Notes: generated from the letters alone by a model not told the origin. Numbered from the stretch's first letter, positions 16,221 to 23,237 are shown. The stretch is DNA of 29,691 nt from RGIG3102 sp964507095 (GCA_964507095.1 CAZDOS010000019.1:1-29691); one strand, 5' to 3'. Numbers and translations: made by a program.

Positions 16221-16865
16221 ATGGGAATTCTTGACGACGCGGTCAAAAAGCAGATCGAATTGCAGCAGGAAGAAACGAAGGATGTTCTTACCGAGCTCTC
16301 CAGGGATGAACTGCTTAGAAGGCGCAAAGAGGACATAGGCAATGAGTTGATGCCATTTATCCTTCAGGCACTGAGGGAATTCCCTGATGCCATGCAGGAG
16401 CTGGGGACCCGGCCTCTTCCGTTCATCAGCTGCAAGCGCTCACTTTTACTCGGAAAGAAGTTCGAGTATCTGGAGGGCTATTATATCGACTCTCCGTACA
16501 AGGGATACTTTGAGCTTTTCATGTCTACCGACGGCAGATTCTTTCGAGGAGAGGATGTGCCGATAGAGGAGCCGGGTATGATGATAGAGCACGACAACAT
16601 TTCCAGACCGGCACATTTCAATCCGGACAGGGTCCTGTTCACTGAAGAAATCGAGGAAGGTGCCGCGGCAGAGGTGCTGGCGGAGCGCATTCTGTCAAAG
16701 CGTGAATTTGAGAAGATCCTCGAACGGGAAGACGGAAGTATCGACTGTGAAAAGGCTGTCGTAGAACGATTCACGGAATTCATGAAGCAGAATTCAGATC
16801 TCAGGTCACAGACGTCGTACAGAGGCTTCGATGAGCTTTATGACAGATTCTGGAAGAAAAGATAA
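16221..16865 (+). CDS. Unrecognised family, copy 1 of 3 (Met-Gly-Ile-Leu-Asp N-terminus)
   Basis: I do not recognise this 214-residue protein, but it is a paralogue of the proteins at 16913 and 28838. The first 68 residues align without gaps among the three: MGILD at 1-5, LSRDEL at 26-31, Arg34, Glu37-Asp38, Gln49, Leu51, Glu53-Phe54, Ala57, Gly62 and LP at 66-67. A later S..DGRF..G motif is shared too. It has no signal peptide or membrane segment and looks helical at the N-terminus, then mixed. Its C-terminal part differs from the other two and it is 25-27 residues shorter. ATG 16221 follows an AAAGGG site by 7 nt; it lies 38 nt after the ABC-F gene. Confidence 0.75.
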   Translation: MGILDDAVKKQIELQQEETKDVLTELSRDELLRRRKEDIGNELMPFILQALREFPDAMQELGTRPLPFISCKRSLLLGKKFEYLEGYYIDSPYKGYFELFMSTDGRFFRGEDVPIEEPGMMIEHDNISRPAHFNPDRVLFTEEIEEGAAAEVLAERILSKREFEKILEREDGSIDCEKAVVERFTEFMKQNSDLRSQTSYRGFDELYDRFWKKR

Positions 16866-16912
16866 CAACGGTCCATTCACTGCAAAGAGAAAAGCAAAGA
16901 CGAGGTGACATG

Positions 16913-17638
16913 ATGGGCATACTTGATAAGATAGTAAACGACAGGCTCAGTGAAGAGCAGGAGCAGAACAAGAAGGCTCTCGACAAGCTCTCGCGGGAAG
17001 AGCTTGAAAAGAGAAGGCAGGAGGATTTTGCCTCCAGGTCAAGGAGTTATGTCAGCCAGGCGCTGACCGAATTCCCCGATGCCTGCAATAAACTTGGCAT
17101 CAACGGACTTCCTTTCATCATAAGGAAAATGAAGCCTTCCATGTTTTCAAGATTTTACGATTGCATCTGGGGATACCGGCTATGCTATGTCTATGACGAG
17201 CCTAGGCTCAGGCTGATCCGTTCACTCGACGGCACCTTCTATATGGGCATGGAAGATTTCAGAAAGTATGAAGGCAAGAGAGAAGTATTGAGGGAATTCA
17301 GGCCGGCTGCAATACCGACACCAAATTATTCGCTCAGAAACTATCACTGGGATCCGCAGAAAAGAGAGTACAGCGTGCAGAAAGACCTGGCATCCTTCGC
17401 TGAAAAGATCAGCTTTGAAGAAGCAGTCAGCTTCGTATGCGAGGATCTGGTCGACAAGGCGACCAAGCTGAATGTATACAGGAGCCCGGCTTTCAAGGAT
17501 ATTCATGAAGCATACGAGAAGGATGATCCCGAACGGGCAGTCACAGGGCTTTTCGCATACTATATCCAGCGCAATCAGGAGGATACTGACAACCTGGCCA
17601 ATAACGAACTGCTTCTGAAATTCTTCAAATCGCTGTGA
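16913..17638 (+). CDS. Unrecognised family, copy 2 of 3
   Basis: This 241-residue protein has MGILD at 1-5, LSREEL at 26-31, ED at 37-38, QAL.EFPDA at 49-57 and LGI..LPF at 61-68, in the same places as copy 1. From a GY.L and S.DG.FY.G segment onward it aligns best with copy 3 (28838): both have EE.AVS...(D/E)DL near residue 170-185, then (I/M)HEA.EK.D.E.AVTGLF and end in (F/L)..SL. No known catalytic motif is visible. Two ATGs are adjacent; I chose 16913 because the GAGG site at 16902-16905 is then well spaced and the N-terminus equals that of the paralogues. The hydrolase-GNAT fusion starts 18 nt after it. Confidence 0.75.
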   Translation: MGILDKIVNDRLSEEQEQNKKALDKLSREELEKRRQEDFASRSRSYVSQALTEFPDACNKLGINGLPFIIRKMKPSMFSRFYDCIWGYRLCYVYDEPRLRLIRSLDGTFYMGMEDFRKYEGKREVLREFRPAAIPTPNYSLRNYHWDPQKREYSVQKDLASFAEKISFEEAVSFVCEDLVDKATKLNVYRSPAFKDIHEAYEKDDPERAVTGLFAYYIQRNQEDTDNLANNELLLKFFKSL

Positions 17639-17656
17639 TAAGAGGATGATGCTTAC

Positions 17657-19126
17657 ATGAAAGCTGTCATATATGTCCACGGAATGGGCGGAAGCCCTGA
17701 AGAAAGCCAGAGATATGTCACGCTCTTCCCGGATCGTGACATTATTGGGTTGAAGTACTCGATCGATGTGCCATGGGAAAGTGGCAGACAGATCTATGAG
17801 AAGGTGTCGAAGCTGAAAGGTGAGTATGAGAGCATCATACTCATAGCCAACAGCATAGGCGCCTTTCTTAGCATGTACTCCAGAATCGACACCATTATCG
17901 AAAAAGCATACTTCATTTCTCCGATTGTTGACATGGAAGCTCTTATCCTCGGCATGATGGCCATGGATAACATATCCGAGGAGGAACTCAGGAGCAAGGG
18001 AAGGATCGTCACTCCGTCTGGAAATGACCTCAGCTGGGAGTATCTTTCTTTCGTAAGGGATAATCCTATCCGGTGGAACGCAGAAACATATGTTCTCTAC
18101 GGAAGTCTGGACAATATGACTTCGAGATGCTCAATCGAGAGATTCGCAAGAGAAAAAAGTGCAGGTCTTACAGTCATGTACGGCAGTGAGCACTGGTTCC
18201 ATACAGACCGGCAGATGGAATTCCTTGACGCCTGGCTGAAAGGTGAAAAGCCGGTAAAGAAGAATTTTGCTCAGGAAGACCTGGAGAAACTTCACGCCTT
18301 TCTTATCTTGCTGAACAGGGAAGACAGAAAGCATATAAACTGGAACTGGGCAAGATTTGAGTGGATGTACGGACACCCTGAATTTGACAATACGCTCATT
18401 GACAGGATCTGCATATGGTATATGGGGAATCGACCTGTCGGAGCAGTGATTTATGACATGTATCCCGGAGAAGCCTTCTGCGGAGCATTGGACGGCTATG
18501 AAGACATATATCAGGACATGTTCCGGTATGCATGTTCGGAACTGAAAGATGAAAACGGCATTGGAATTGCATTTCCCGATACGGACATAATAGCAACGGA
18601 TGAGGCATTGAAGGCAGGCTTCCGTGCTGATGAAAACGGCGAGACTGTTCTTGAGATCGATCTTGCCGGGTTGGACAAGGCGGGTCTTCCTGAAGGATAT
18701 TCATTTACTGATGTGGATATGTACGGGGAAGATACCAGAGAGCTTCAGTGGATGTTCTGGCAGGGCTTCGACCATGGTGATGACGTCGGTGAATTTGAAA
18801 ACGACTATTACCGGATGCTGAGAAGGCATATTTACAAAAGACCTCATTTTGACTCGAGATTCAGCATAGGAGTACGAGACAGGGACGGAGTCCTCAAGTC
18901 GTATTGCTGTGTCTGGTATGACAGGAGTACGGATTATGCCTATGTCGAACCCGTATGTACTGTTCCATCTGAAAGGGGCAGGGGTCTCGCCAGGGCTGCC
19001 GTAACAAAGGCTTTGGAAAGAGTATATGAAGCAGGGGCAAGGAAGGCATATGTGATATCCGACCTTTCGTTCTATACCAGCATGGGCTTTTGCAAATATA
19101 TGCATTACACATTCTTCCGCGGGTAA
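17657..19126 (+). CDS. Fusion of alpha/beta hydrolase and tandem GNAT acetyltransferase domains
   Basis: In this 489-residue protein residues 1-195 form an alpha/beta hydrolase: YVHGMGG at 6-12, nucleophile elbow ANSIGA with Ser66, Asp152 in GSLDNM and His179 in SEHWF. Residues about 200-489 form a two-lobed GNAT region: the first lobe begins near INWNWARFEWM and looks degenerate, the second has the acetyl-CoA loop SERGRGLA at 438-445 and ends with FYTSMGF. The GNAT part matches a stand-alone clostridial acetyltransferase type, so a fusion is the simplest reading. GAGG lies 11 nt before the ATG. The substrates are unknown; a hydrolase and acetyltransferase in one chain suggests action on one small molecule. 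Confidence 0.85.
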   Translation: MKAVIYVHGMGGSPEESQRYVTLFPDRDIIGLKYSIDVPWESGRQIYEKVSKLKGEYESIILIANSIGAFLSMYSRIDTIIEKAYFISPIVDMEALILGMMAMDNISEEELRSKGRIVTPSGNDLSWEYLSFVRDNPIRWNAETYVLYGSLDNMTSRCSIERFAREKSAGLTVMYGSEHWFHTDRQMEFLDAWLKGEKPVKKNFAQEDLEKLHAFLILLNREDRKHINWNWARFEWMYGHPEFDNTLIDRICIWYMGNRPVGAVIYDMYPGEAFCGALDGYEDIYQDMFRYACSELKDENGIGIAFPDTDIIATDEALKAGFRADENGETVLEIDLAGLDKAGLPEGYSFTDVDMYGEDTRELQWMFWQGFDHGDDVGEFENDYYRMLRRHIYKRPHFDSRFSIGVRDRDGVLKSYCCVWYDRSTDYAYVEPVCTVPSERGRGLARAAVTKALERVYEAGARKAYVISDLSFYTSMGFCKYMHYTFFRG

Positions 19127-19142
19127 GCAGAGGTGACTGATC

Positions 19143-19175
19143 ATGGTAATGTTCTTAAAACTGAGAAGTATCTAG
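19143..19175 (+). CDS. Possible 10-codon leader ORF
   Basis: ATG at 19143, with GAGGTGA (19131-19137) upstream, opens a 10-codon frame ending TAG. It lies in the 114-nt gap before the kinase-like gene and is followed by a 9-bp hairpin. It may be chance. Confidence 0.2.
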   Translation: MVMFLKLRSI

Positions 19176-19178
19176 CCA

Positions 19179-19204
19179 CATGCACCGTATCAGGCGGTCG
19201 CATG
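19179..19204. other. Hairpin before the kinase-like gene
   Basis: CATGC-ACCG (19179-19187) pairs with CGGT-GCATG (19195-19204, one bulged C), loop of 7 nt, no T run. It may be part of a leader structure. Confidence 0.35.
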
Positions 19205-19217
19205 CAGGAGTTTGCCT

Positions 19218-19246
19218 AAAACTATGATAAGGAGAAAACTATGATA
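19218..19246 (+). repeat. 12-bp direct repeat around the kinase-like start codon
   Basis: AAAACTATGATA occurs at 19218-19229 and again at 19235-19246, with the shine-dalgarno AAGGAG between them overlapping the first copy. The second copy holds the real start at 19241; the first gives a 6-codon frame starting at 19224. Confidence 0.85.
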
Positions 19247-19906
19247 CTTCAGGATGAGAAGCTTAAAGAGCTTCTGAAAAATGTCTATTATATCAACGGG
19301 ACTGCCTATGCGGGCAAGTCCACCATGGTAAGGCTCCTTGCCGAAAGGCATGACGGCATAGAATGCGGGGAGAATTACCACGACGCTCTTCTGGATGAAC
19401 TGGACCCGGAAGAGTACCCGAACCTCTGCTGGTCAAGGGACCTGAGCGACTGGCATTACTTCATAAGGAGAACTCCGGACGAGTACGAGAGATGGGTGGA
19501 TGACGTCACTCTTGAATGCGAAAGGCTTGAGCTCATTATCCTCTCTTCGCTTGCAGCCAATGAACCTGACAGGAAGATATTTGTTGACACGAACATCAGT
19601 CCCGCGACCCTTCACAGGATCGCCGATCCGTCGCATGTATTGATCATGCTCGCAGACAAGGACATCTCGGTCAACAGGTTCTTTGAAAGACCGGACAGGG
19701 AGAAGCAGTTCCTTTACAGACTTATGCTGGAAGAGCCGGAGCCGGAAAAGGCACTGGAGAACTTCAGACAATGTCTTGAGAGAGTCAATTCAAAGGAAAG
19801 GTATGATGCTTTCATGAACTGCGGCTTCGATGTCATCCTCAGAGACGAGGAAAGAGGCATTGAGGGCACTCTTGCGCTTGTGGAGGAGAAGTTCGGACTG
19901 AAATAA
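19241..19906 (+). CDS. P-loop nucleotide-binding protein, kinase-like
   Basis: The 221-residue protein has a Walker A motif GTAYAGKST at 20-28 near its N-terminus, followed by a helix, a pattern of small nucleotide or shikimate-type kinases. A likely Walker B is KIFVDTN at about 111-117. The region after it (DKDISVNRFFERPDR at about 139-153) resembles a lid with arginines. It probably phosphorylates a small molecule with ATP, but the substrate is unknown. AAGGAG lies 6 nt before the ATG. Confidence 0.78.
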   Translation: MILQDEKLKELLKNVYYINGTAYAGKSTMVRLLAERHDGIECGENYHDALLDELDPEEYPNLCWSRDLSDWHYFIRRTPDEYERWVDDVTLECERLELIILSSLAANEPDRKIFVDTNISPATLHRIADPSHVLIMLADKDISVNRFFERPDREKQFLYRLMLEEPEPEKALENFRQCLERVNSKERYDAFMNCGFDVILRDEERGIEGTLALVEEKFGLK

Positions 19907-19915
19907 CCAGATAAG

Positions 19916-19945
19916 CATGCCCCTCTCAGTGACGGGAGGGGCATG
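19916..19945. other. Strong hairpin without T run
   Basis: Perfect 10-bp stem CATGCCCCTC / GAGGGGCATG (19916-19925 with 19936-19945), 10-nt loop, between the kinase-like and glycosylase genes. Without a T tract it is not a standard terminator; it could weaken readthrough or protect mRNA ends. Confidence 0.6.
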
Positions 19946-19969
19946 ACGTTACATATTTAGGGGAAGACC

Positions 19970-20611
19970 ATGTATTTTGAATACGGTGAAAAGGAGATGA
20001 CATACCTGAAGTCCAGGGACAGGAAACTGGGCGAAGTCATTGACAGGCTCGGAAAGATAGAAAGAGCAGTCGATACCGATCTGTTTTCTTCACTCATCAG
20101 GTGTATCGTAGGCCAGCAGATATCCACAAAAGCCCAGCAGACGATATGGAAAAGGATGAAGGAGTCTTACGGTGAAGTTACTCCTGAGGTCCTTCACGAT
20201 GCAACGCTCGAAGAGATACAGTCATTTGGAATGTCATTCAGAAAAGCTGAATATATCAAGGATATGGCAGAAAGGATATTTAACGGAGAGTTCGAGCTTG
20301 ATGCGATATATGAGATGACTGACCGGGAGGCCATAAAGTCTCTTTCCTCGCTGAAGGGAATAGGGGAATGGACAGCGGAGATGATGCTCATCTTCTGCCT
20401 TCAGAGACCTGATGTCTTCAGCTTCGGGGACCTGGCGATCCTCAGGGGGATGAGGATGGTGTATCACCACAGGAGGATCGACAGAAAGCTTTTTGAAAAG
20501 TACCGCAGGAGGCTCTCTCCGTACTGCAGCGTTGCAAGCCTGTATTTCTGGGCTGTCGCCGGGGGAGCGATACCTGAAATGAAGGACTACGCTCCTAAAA
20601 AGAAAGCATAG
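19970..20611 (+). CDS. DNA-3-methyladenine glycosylase, AlkA-like (HhH-GPD family)
   Basis: The 213-residue protein has the helix-hairpin-helix LKGIGEWTA at 128-136 and the catalytic aspartate Asp154 in FGDLA, the HhH-GPD layout. The N-terminal part with FSSLIRCIVGQQIS at 39-52 is typical of AlkA/MAG-type glycosylases, which remove alkylated bases to start base excision repair. It lacks the extra N-terminal domain of E. coli AlkA, as in many bacterial short forms. Start ATG 19970 follows a GGGGAAG site by about 5 nt. The hypothetical membrane gene follows after 16 nt. Confidence 0.92.
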   Translation: MYFEYGEKEMTYLKSRDRKLGEVIDRLGKIERAVDTDLFSSLIRCIVGQQISTKAQQTIWKRMKESYGEVTPEVLHDATLEEIQSFGMSFRKAEYIKDMAERIFNGEFELDAIYEMTDREAIKSLSSLKGIGEWTAEMMLIFCLQRPDVFSFGDLAILRGMRMVYHHRRIDRKLFEKYRRRLSPYCSVASLYFWAVAGGAIPEMKDYAPKKKA

Positions 20612-20627
20612 ACGGATATGGTTTGCC

Positions 20628-20999
20628 TTGGATATCTTTTTAGGCTTAAAGGCAGTTTATCTGCTTGCGGCAGTGAGGATAATAGTATGCCTGTTCCCGC
20701 AGAACGGATGGCTCACCAATGATTCATCGATGCTCTGGGGAACTGTAAGGAACATCCCGTTTGTCATCATGGGGATCATAATAATCGGCATGTTTTATGC
20801 CAACAGGGGCAAAACAAGGCGCCTTTCAAAGGTATGGCTCCTCATAACCCTTTCATTTGCCTTCTATATCCCCGTGCGGGAATTTGCGGAAAAGGTCCCG
20901 ATGCTTGGAATGCTGATGCTTCCAAAGACGGTCTGTTACATTATACTGTACTTTGTCTTTTACAATGCTGTCACGAAAGACAAGGCCATACTTAAATAA
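20628..20999 (+). CDS. Small hypothetical membrane protein
   Basis: The 123-residue protein has about four hydrophobic helices (roughly residues 5-22, 42-60, 68-85, 94-115) and a basic loop TRRLSK. Segments NGWLTNDSS and a PMLGMLMLPKT motif look conserved rather than random, but I know no function. The start is TTG with a weak GACGGA site about 10 nt upstream; no better start is in frame. It ends the long co-directional run, just before the tRNA-Val promoter. Codon use is like its neighbours. Confidence 0.65.
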   Translation: MDIFLGLKAVYLLAAVRIIVCLFPQNGWLTNDSSMLWGTVRNIPFVIMGIIIIGMFYANRGKTRRLSKVWLLITLSFAFYIPVREFAEKVPMLGMLMLPKTVCYIILYFVFYNAVTKDKAILK

Positions 21000-21010
21000 G
21001 AAAAATAGTC

Positions 21011-21039
21011 TTGCATTCTGTTTGAAGATAGGTTATAAT
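21011..21039 (+). promoter_or_regulatory. Promoter of tRNA-Val
   Basis: TTGCAT (21011-21016), 17-nt spacer, TATAAT (21034-21039), 21 nt before the tRNA 5' end. The tRNA-Gln promoter has the same boxes and spacing. Confidence 0.85.
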
Positions 21040-21059
21040 ACACCTTGCAAACAAGATAT

Positions 21060-21135
21060 GGACGCTTAGCTCAGCTGGTAGAGCATCCGCTTGACGTGCG
21101 GGAGGTCATGAGTTCGAGTCTCTTAGTGTCCACCA
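21060..21135 (+). tRNA. tRNA-Val (anticodon GAC)
   Basis: 76 nt with encoded CCA. Acceptor stem 21060-21066 with 21125-21131 (one G-U), D arm TAGCTCAGCTGGTAGAGCA, anticodon loop TTGACGT giving anticodon GAC (valine), T loop TTCGAGT. The T stem has one T-T mismatch at its second pair. A promoter precedes it and a terminator follows. Confidence 0.96.
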
Positions 21136-21138
21136 TAT

Positions 21139-21167
21139 AAGGAAGCCGAAAGGCTTCCTTTTTCTTT
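21139..21167 (+). terminator. Rho-independent terminator of tRNA-Val
   Basis: 9-bp stem 21139-21147 with 21152-21160, GAAA loop, then TTTCTTT. Confidence 0.9.
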
Positions 21168-21225
21168 GAAATCAAGGACCTGAGGCACAGGCGCTGTGAC
21201 ACGGTCCCGGCATTTTCAGAGCATA

Positions 21226-21254
21226 TTGCGATTATTACTGAAAGCTATTAAAAT
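21226..21254 (+). promoter_or_regulatory. Possible promoter for the small arginine-rich ORF
   Basis: TTGCGA (21226-21231), 17-nt spacer, TAAAAT (21249-21254), 48 nt before the ATG at 21303. Confidence 0.5.
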
Positions 21255-21302
21255 ATAGAAGAAAATACCGGGTCGTCGAATCGATATGCAGGCAGGTTTC
21301 TG

Positions 21303-21530
21303 ATGGGAAATGAAGTAAAGAAGATAAGCAGCCGTAACGGAAATACGGGCGTAAGGCATCCGTCTGCAGAACTGTCCAGAGGACTGCAGGACGCCTGGGA
21401 CAAACGGCTGGATACTAAAAGGATACCCAGGGAAGTAATGCTGAGCATGCTCCTTGGAAGAAGAGTTATGGGCACACGCAGGCACAGGGCCTTCGTTGCG
21501 GTAAGACGTTCCAGGAGAAGAAGGAAATAA
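21303..21530 (+). CDS. Small arginine-rich hypothetical protein
   Basis: I do not recognise this 75-residue protein. It is strongly basic, with arginines spread along it and a tail RRSRRRRK, which suggests nucleic acid or ribosome contact, though this is only inferred from charge. Codons are those of its neighbours (AGG, AGA, ATA, CTG), a promoter-like pair of boxes lies upstream, and an AGG stands 6 nt before the ATG. It sits alone between a tRNA-Val terminator and the terminator of the minus-strand tRNA-Ser. A minus-strand frame over the same bases runs through the tRNA gene and is not likely. Confidence 0.55.
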   Translation: MGNEVKKISSRNGNTGVRHPSAELSRGLQDAWDKRLDTKRIPREVMLSMLLGRRVMGTRRHRAFVAVRRSRRRRK

Positions 21531-21554
21531 AAAAGCAGGAACCGCAGTTCCTGC
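21525..21554 (-). terminator. Rho-independent terminator of tRNA-Ser
   Basis: On the minus strand an 8-bp stem (21554-21547 with 21542-21535) with a 4-nt loop is followed by TTTTTTATTT. It overlaps the end of the small plus-strand ORF. Confidence 0.85.
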
Positions 21555-21556
21555 TC

Positions 21557-21643
21557 TGGCGGAGAGAGTGGGATTCGAACCCACGGTTCTTTCGAATCAC
21601 TAGTTTTCAAGACTAGCTCCTTAAACCGCTCGGACATCTCTCC
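21557..21643 (-). tRNA. tRNA-Ser (anticodon TGA)
   Basis: 87 nt with encoded CCA on the minus strand, long variable arm as in serine tRNAs. Acceptor GGAGAGA pairs with TCTCTCC, anticodon stem CTAGT and loop CTTGAAA give anticodon TGA; T loop TTCGAAT. Discriminator base G. Confidence 0.97.
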
Positions 21644-21660
21644 GTATCAAGTGCTCGATT

Positions 21661-21689
21661 ATATTAACACATACATATTCAAAAGTCAA
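21661..21689 (-). promoter_or_regulatory. Promoter of tRNA-Ser
   Basis: On the minus strand TTGACT (21689-21684), 17-nt spacer, TAATAT (21666-21661), about 18 nt before the tRNA 5' end. Confidence 0.7.
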
Positions 21690-21771
21690 CTATATTTTTC
21701 AGGATATAAACAGCAGGGAAACACGGGATCATCTGTTCAAAAGACCGGTGCGGCATCAGAAGGAATCAGGA

Positions 21772-22515
21772 ATGAAATATACGGAATACGGAAAAGACAA
21801 CAGGGAAACGATCATCTTTCTTCACGGAGGCGGTCTTTCATGGTGGGATCACAGGGAAGCGGGAGAGATCCTGGCTGACAGGTTTCATGTGATCCTGCCC
21901 ATACTTGACGGCCATGCCGGAAGCGACAGGCACTTTACTACGATAGAGGATAATGCAGGAGAGATAATCGAGTTCATCGACAGCGAACTCGGAGGAAGAG
22001 TGCTGCTTCTGGGCGGGCTGTCTCTTGGAGCGCAGATAGCTCTGGAGATCCTTTCACAGAGAGGGGACATATGTGACAAGGCACTCATTGAGAGTGCTGC
22101 GGTCATCCCGTCCAAGCTTACCAATTCGCTCATCGGACCGGCCTTCTCTTCAAGCTATTCTCTGATAAAGAGCAGAACGTTTGCAAAACGGCAGTTCAAG
22201 TCGCTTCACATCAAGAGTGAGCTTTTTGAAGAGTATTACAGAGACACCTGCCTCATCGAAAAGGATGACCTGATAGCATTCATGAAAGCCAATACGGCAT
22301 ATGAATTAAAGGAGAGCATCAGGGACACGTCTGCCGATGTTCATATATATATCGGAGACAAGGAGACTTCAGAGATAAAGAGATCGGCCGAGAAACTATC
22401 AAAAGAGCTTCCGAAAAGCTCACTGACTGTTCTGAAAGGACTGTATCACGGTGAATTTTCAATAAACAATCCCGAGAAATTTGCCGGGGAAGTCAGAAAG
22501 ATAATAGGTCTGTAA
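21772..22515 (+). CDS. Alpha/beta hydrolase
   Basis: The 247-residue protein has an oxyanion segment FLHGGG at 16-21, the nucleophile elbow GLSLGAQ with Ser84, a possible acid in IGDKETS and a late His in LYHGEFS, the order of alpha/beta hydrolases. It probably hydrolyses an ester or similar bond; the substrate is unknown. I chose ATG 21772 because AAGGA stands 7 nt upstream; a GTG at 21748 in frame adds 8 residues without a site. It is the first gene after the tRNA-Ser promoter region and is followed after 69 nt by a flavin reductase-like gene with its own promoter-like signals. Confidence 0.87.
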   Translation: MKYTEYGKDNRETIIFLHGGGLSWWDHREAGEILADRFHVILPILDGHAGSDRHFTTIEDNAGEIIEFIDSELGGRVLLLGGLSLGAQIALEILSQRGDICDKALIESAAVIPSKLTNSLIGPAFSSSYSLIKSRTFAKRQFKSLHIKSELFEEYYRDTCLIEKDDLIAFMKANTAYELKESIRDTSADVHIYIGDKETSEIKRSAEKLSKELPKSSLTVLKGLYHGEFSINNPEKFAGEVRKIIGL

Positions 22516-22519
22516 ATGC

Positions 22520-22548
22520 TTGAATTTAAAGGATATAGCAAATGTAAA
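22520..22548 (+). promoter_or_regulatory. Possible promoter for the flavin reductase-like gene
   Basis: TTGAAT (22520-22525), 17-nt spacer, TGTAAA (22543-22548). The -10 box overlaps a perfect palindrome, as in operator-controlled promoters. Confidence 0.4.
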
Positions 22549-22565
22549 GTTATTTAACTTTACAT
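22542..22565. promoter_or_regulatory. Perfect 10-bp palindrome, probable operator
   Basis: ATGTAAAGTT (22542-22551), a 4-nt ATTT centre and AACTTTACAT (22556-22565) form a perfect inverted repeat 20 nt before the flavin reductase-like start. A-T content and placement suggest a binding site for a dimeric repressor more than a terminator. The regulator is not identified. Confidence 0.55.
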
Positions 22566-22584
22566 ACAGTTAAGGAGAATGACC

Positions 22585-23106
22585 ATGGAAGAAGCAAAGA
22601 TTTTTGACCTGTTCAGAAAACAGTGGGCACTTGTCAGTGCCGGAACGATCGAGAAGTTCAACACCTGCACGGTCTCATGGGGATCGATGGGAACGATATG
22701 GACAAGACCCGGCAAGAGCGGTTCTGTCGTGACCGTCTATATCCACCCGTCAAGATACACCTGTGAGTTTCTGAAGGAATGCGAGACCTTCACAGTCAGC
22801 TTCTATCCGCAGGAGTGCAGGAAGGCTTTGGGCTATCTCGGTTCGCACTCAGGAAGAGATGAAGACAAGGTGGCAGCAAGCGGGCTTACGCCTCTGGCCT
22901 TCGGCGACAGTGTGACCTTCAGGGAGGCAAAGACGACATTCCTGTGTAGAAAGGTCTACGGAGCGCCCTTTGACAAGACCGGGCTTGCGGATGACATAAA
23001 GGAGTACTATGCCTCCAGACCCGAAGCGTTCCCGCCGGATGAGGAGGGAGACTGGAATCCGCACTGGATCTTCATAGGTGAAGTGATCGATGTAAAGGAA
23101 GAATAG
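22585..23106 (+). CDS. Flavin reductase-like domain protein (FMN-binding split barrel)
   Basis: The 173-residue protein matches the flavin reductase-like/FMN-binding split barrel group: W..VSAGT at 14-20, NTCTVSWGSMG at 26-36, and CETFTVSFYP at 65-74, with HPSRYTCEFL between. Such proteins bind FMN or FAD and use NAD(P)H; the partner is unknown here. ATG 22585 was chosen over ATG 22579 because AAGGAG (22572-22577) is 7 nt from it and only 1 nt from the other. An operator-like palindrome lies upstream, so expression may be induced. A terminator follows. Confidence 0.87.
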   Translation: MEEAKIFDLFRKQWALVSAGTIEKFNTCTVSWGSMGTIWTRPGKSGSVVTVYIHPSRYTCEFLKECETFTVSFYPQECRKALGYLGSHSGRDEDKVAASGLTPLAFGDSVTFREAKTTFLCRKVYGAPFDKTGLADDIKEYYASRPEAFPPDEEGDWNPHWIFIGEVIDVKEE

Positions 23107-23126
23107 CATTATCAAAGGACATATAT

Positions 23127-23162
23127 AAAAACAGACGGAAGCATTGCGTTCCGTCTGTTTTT
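23127..23162. terminator. Bidirectional Rho-independent terminator
   Basis: AAAAACAGACGGAA (23127-23140) pairs with TTCCGTCTGTTTTT (23149-23162), loop of 8 nt. It ends the flavin reductase-like gene on the plus strand and tRNA-Gln on the minus strand. Confidence 0.9.
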
Positions 23163-23237
23163 GGTTGGGCTAGCTGGATTCGAACCAGCGGAATGACGGA
23201 GTCAAAGTCCGTTGCCTTACCCCTTGGCTATAGCCCA
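23162..23237 (-). tRNA. tRNA-Gln (anticodon TTG)
   Basis: 76 nt with encoded CCA on the minus strand. Acceptor TGGGCTA pairs with TAGCCCA, D arm TAGCCAAGGGGTAAGGCA, anticodon loop CTTTGAC giving TTG, T loop TTCGAAT, discriminator A. Confidence 0.97.

Noticed and set aside
21248..21637. Minus-strand frame of 129 codons
   Set aside because: It runs through the tRNA-Ser gene and its terminator, so it cannot be a normal protein gene.
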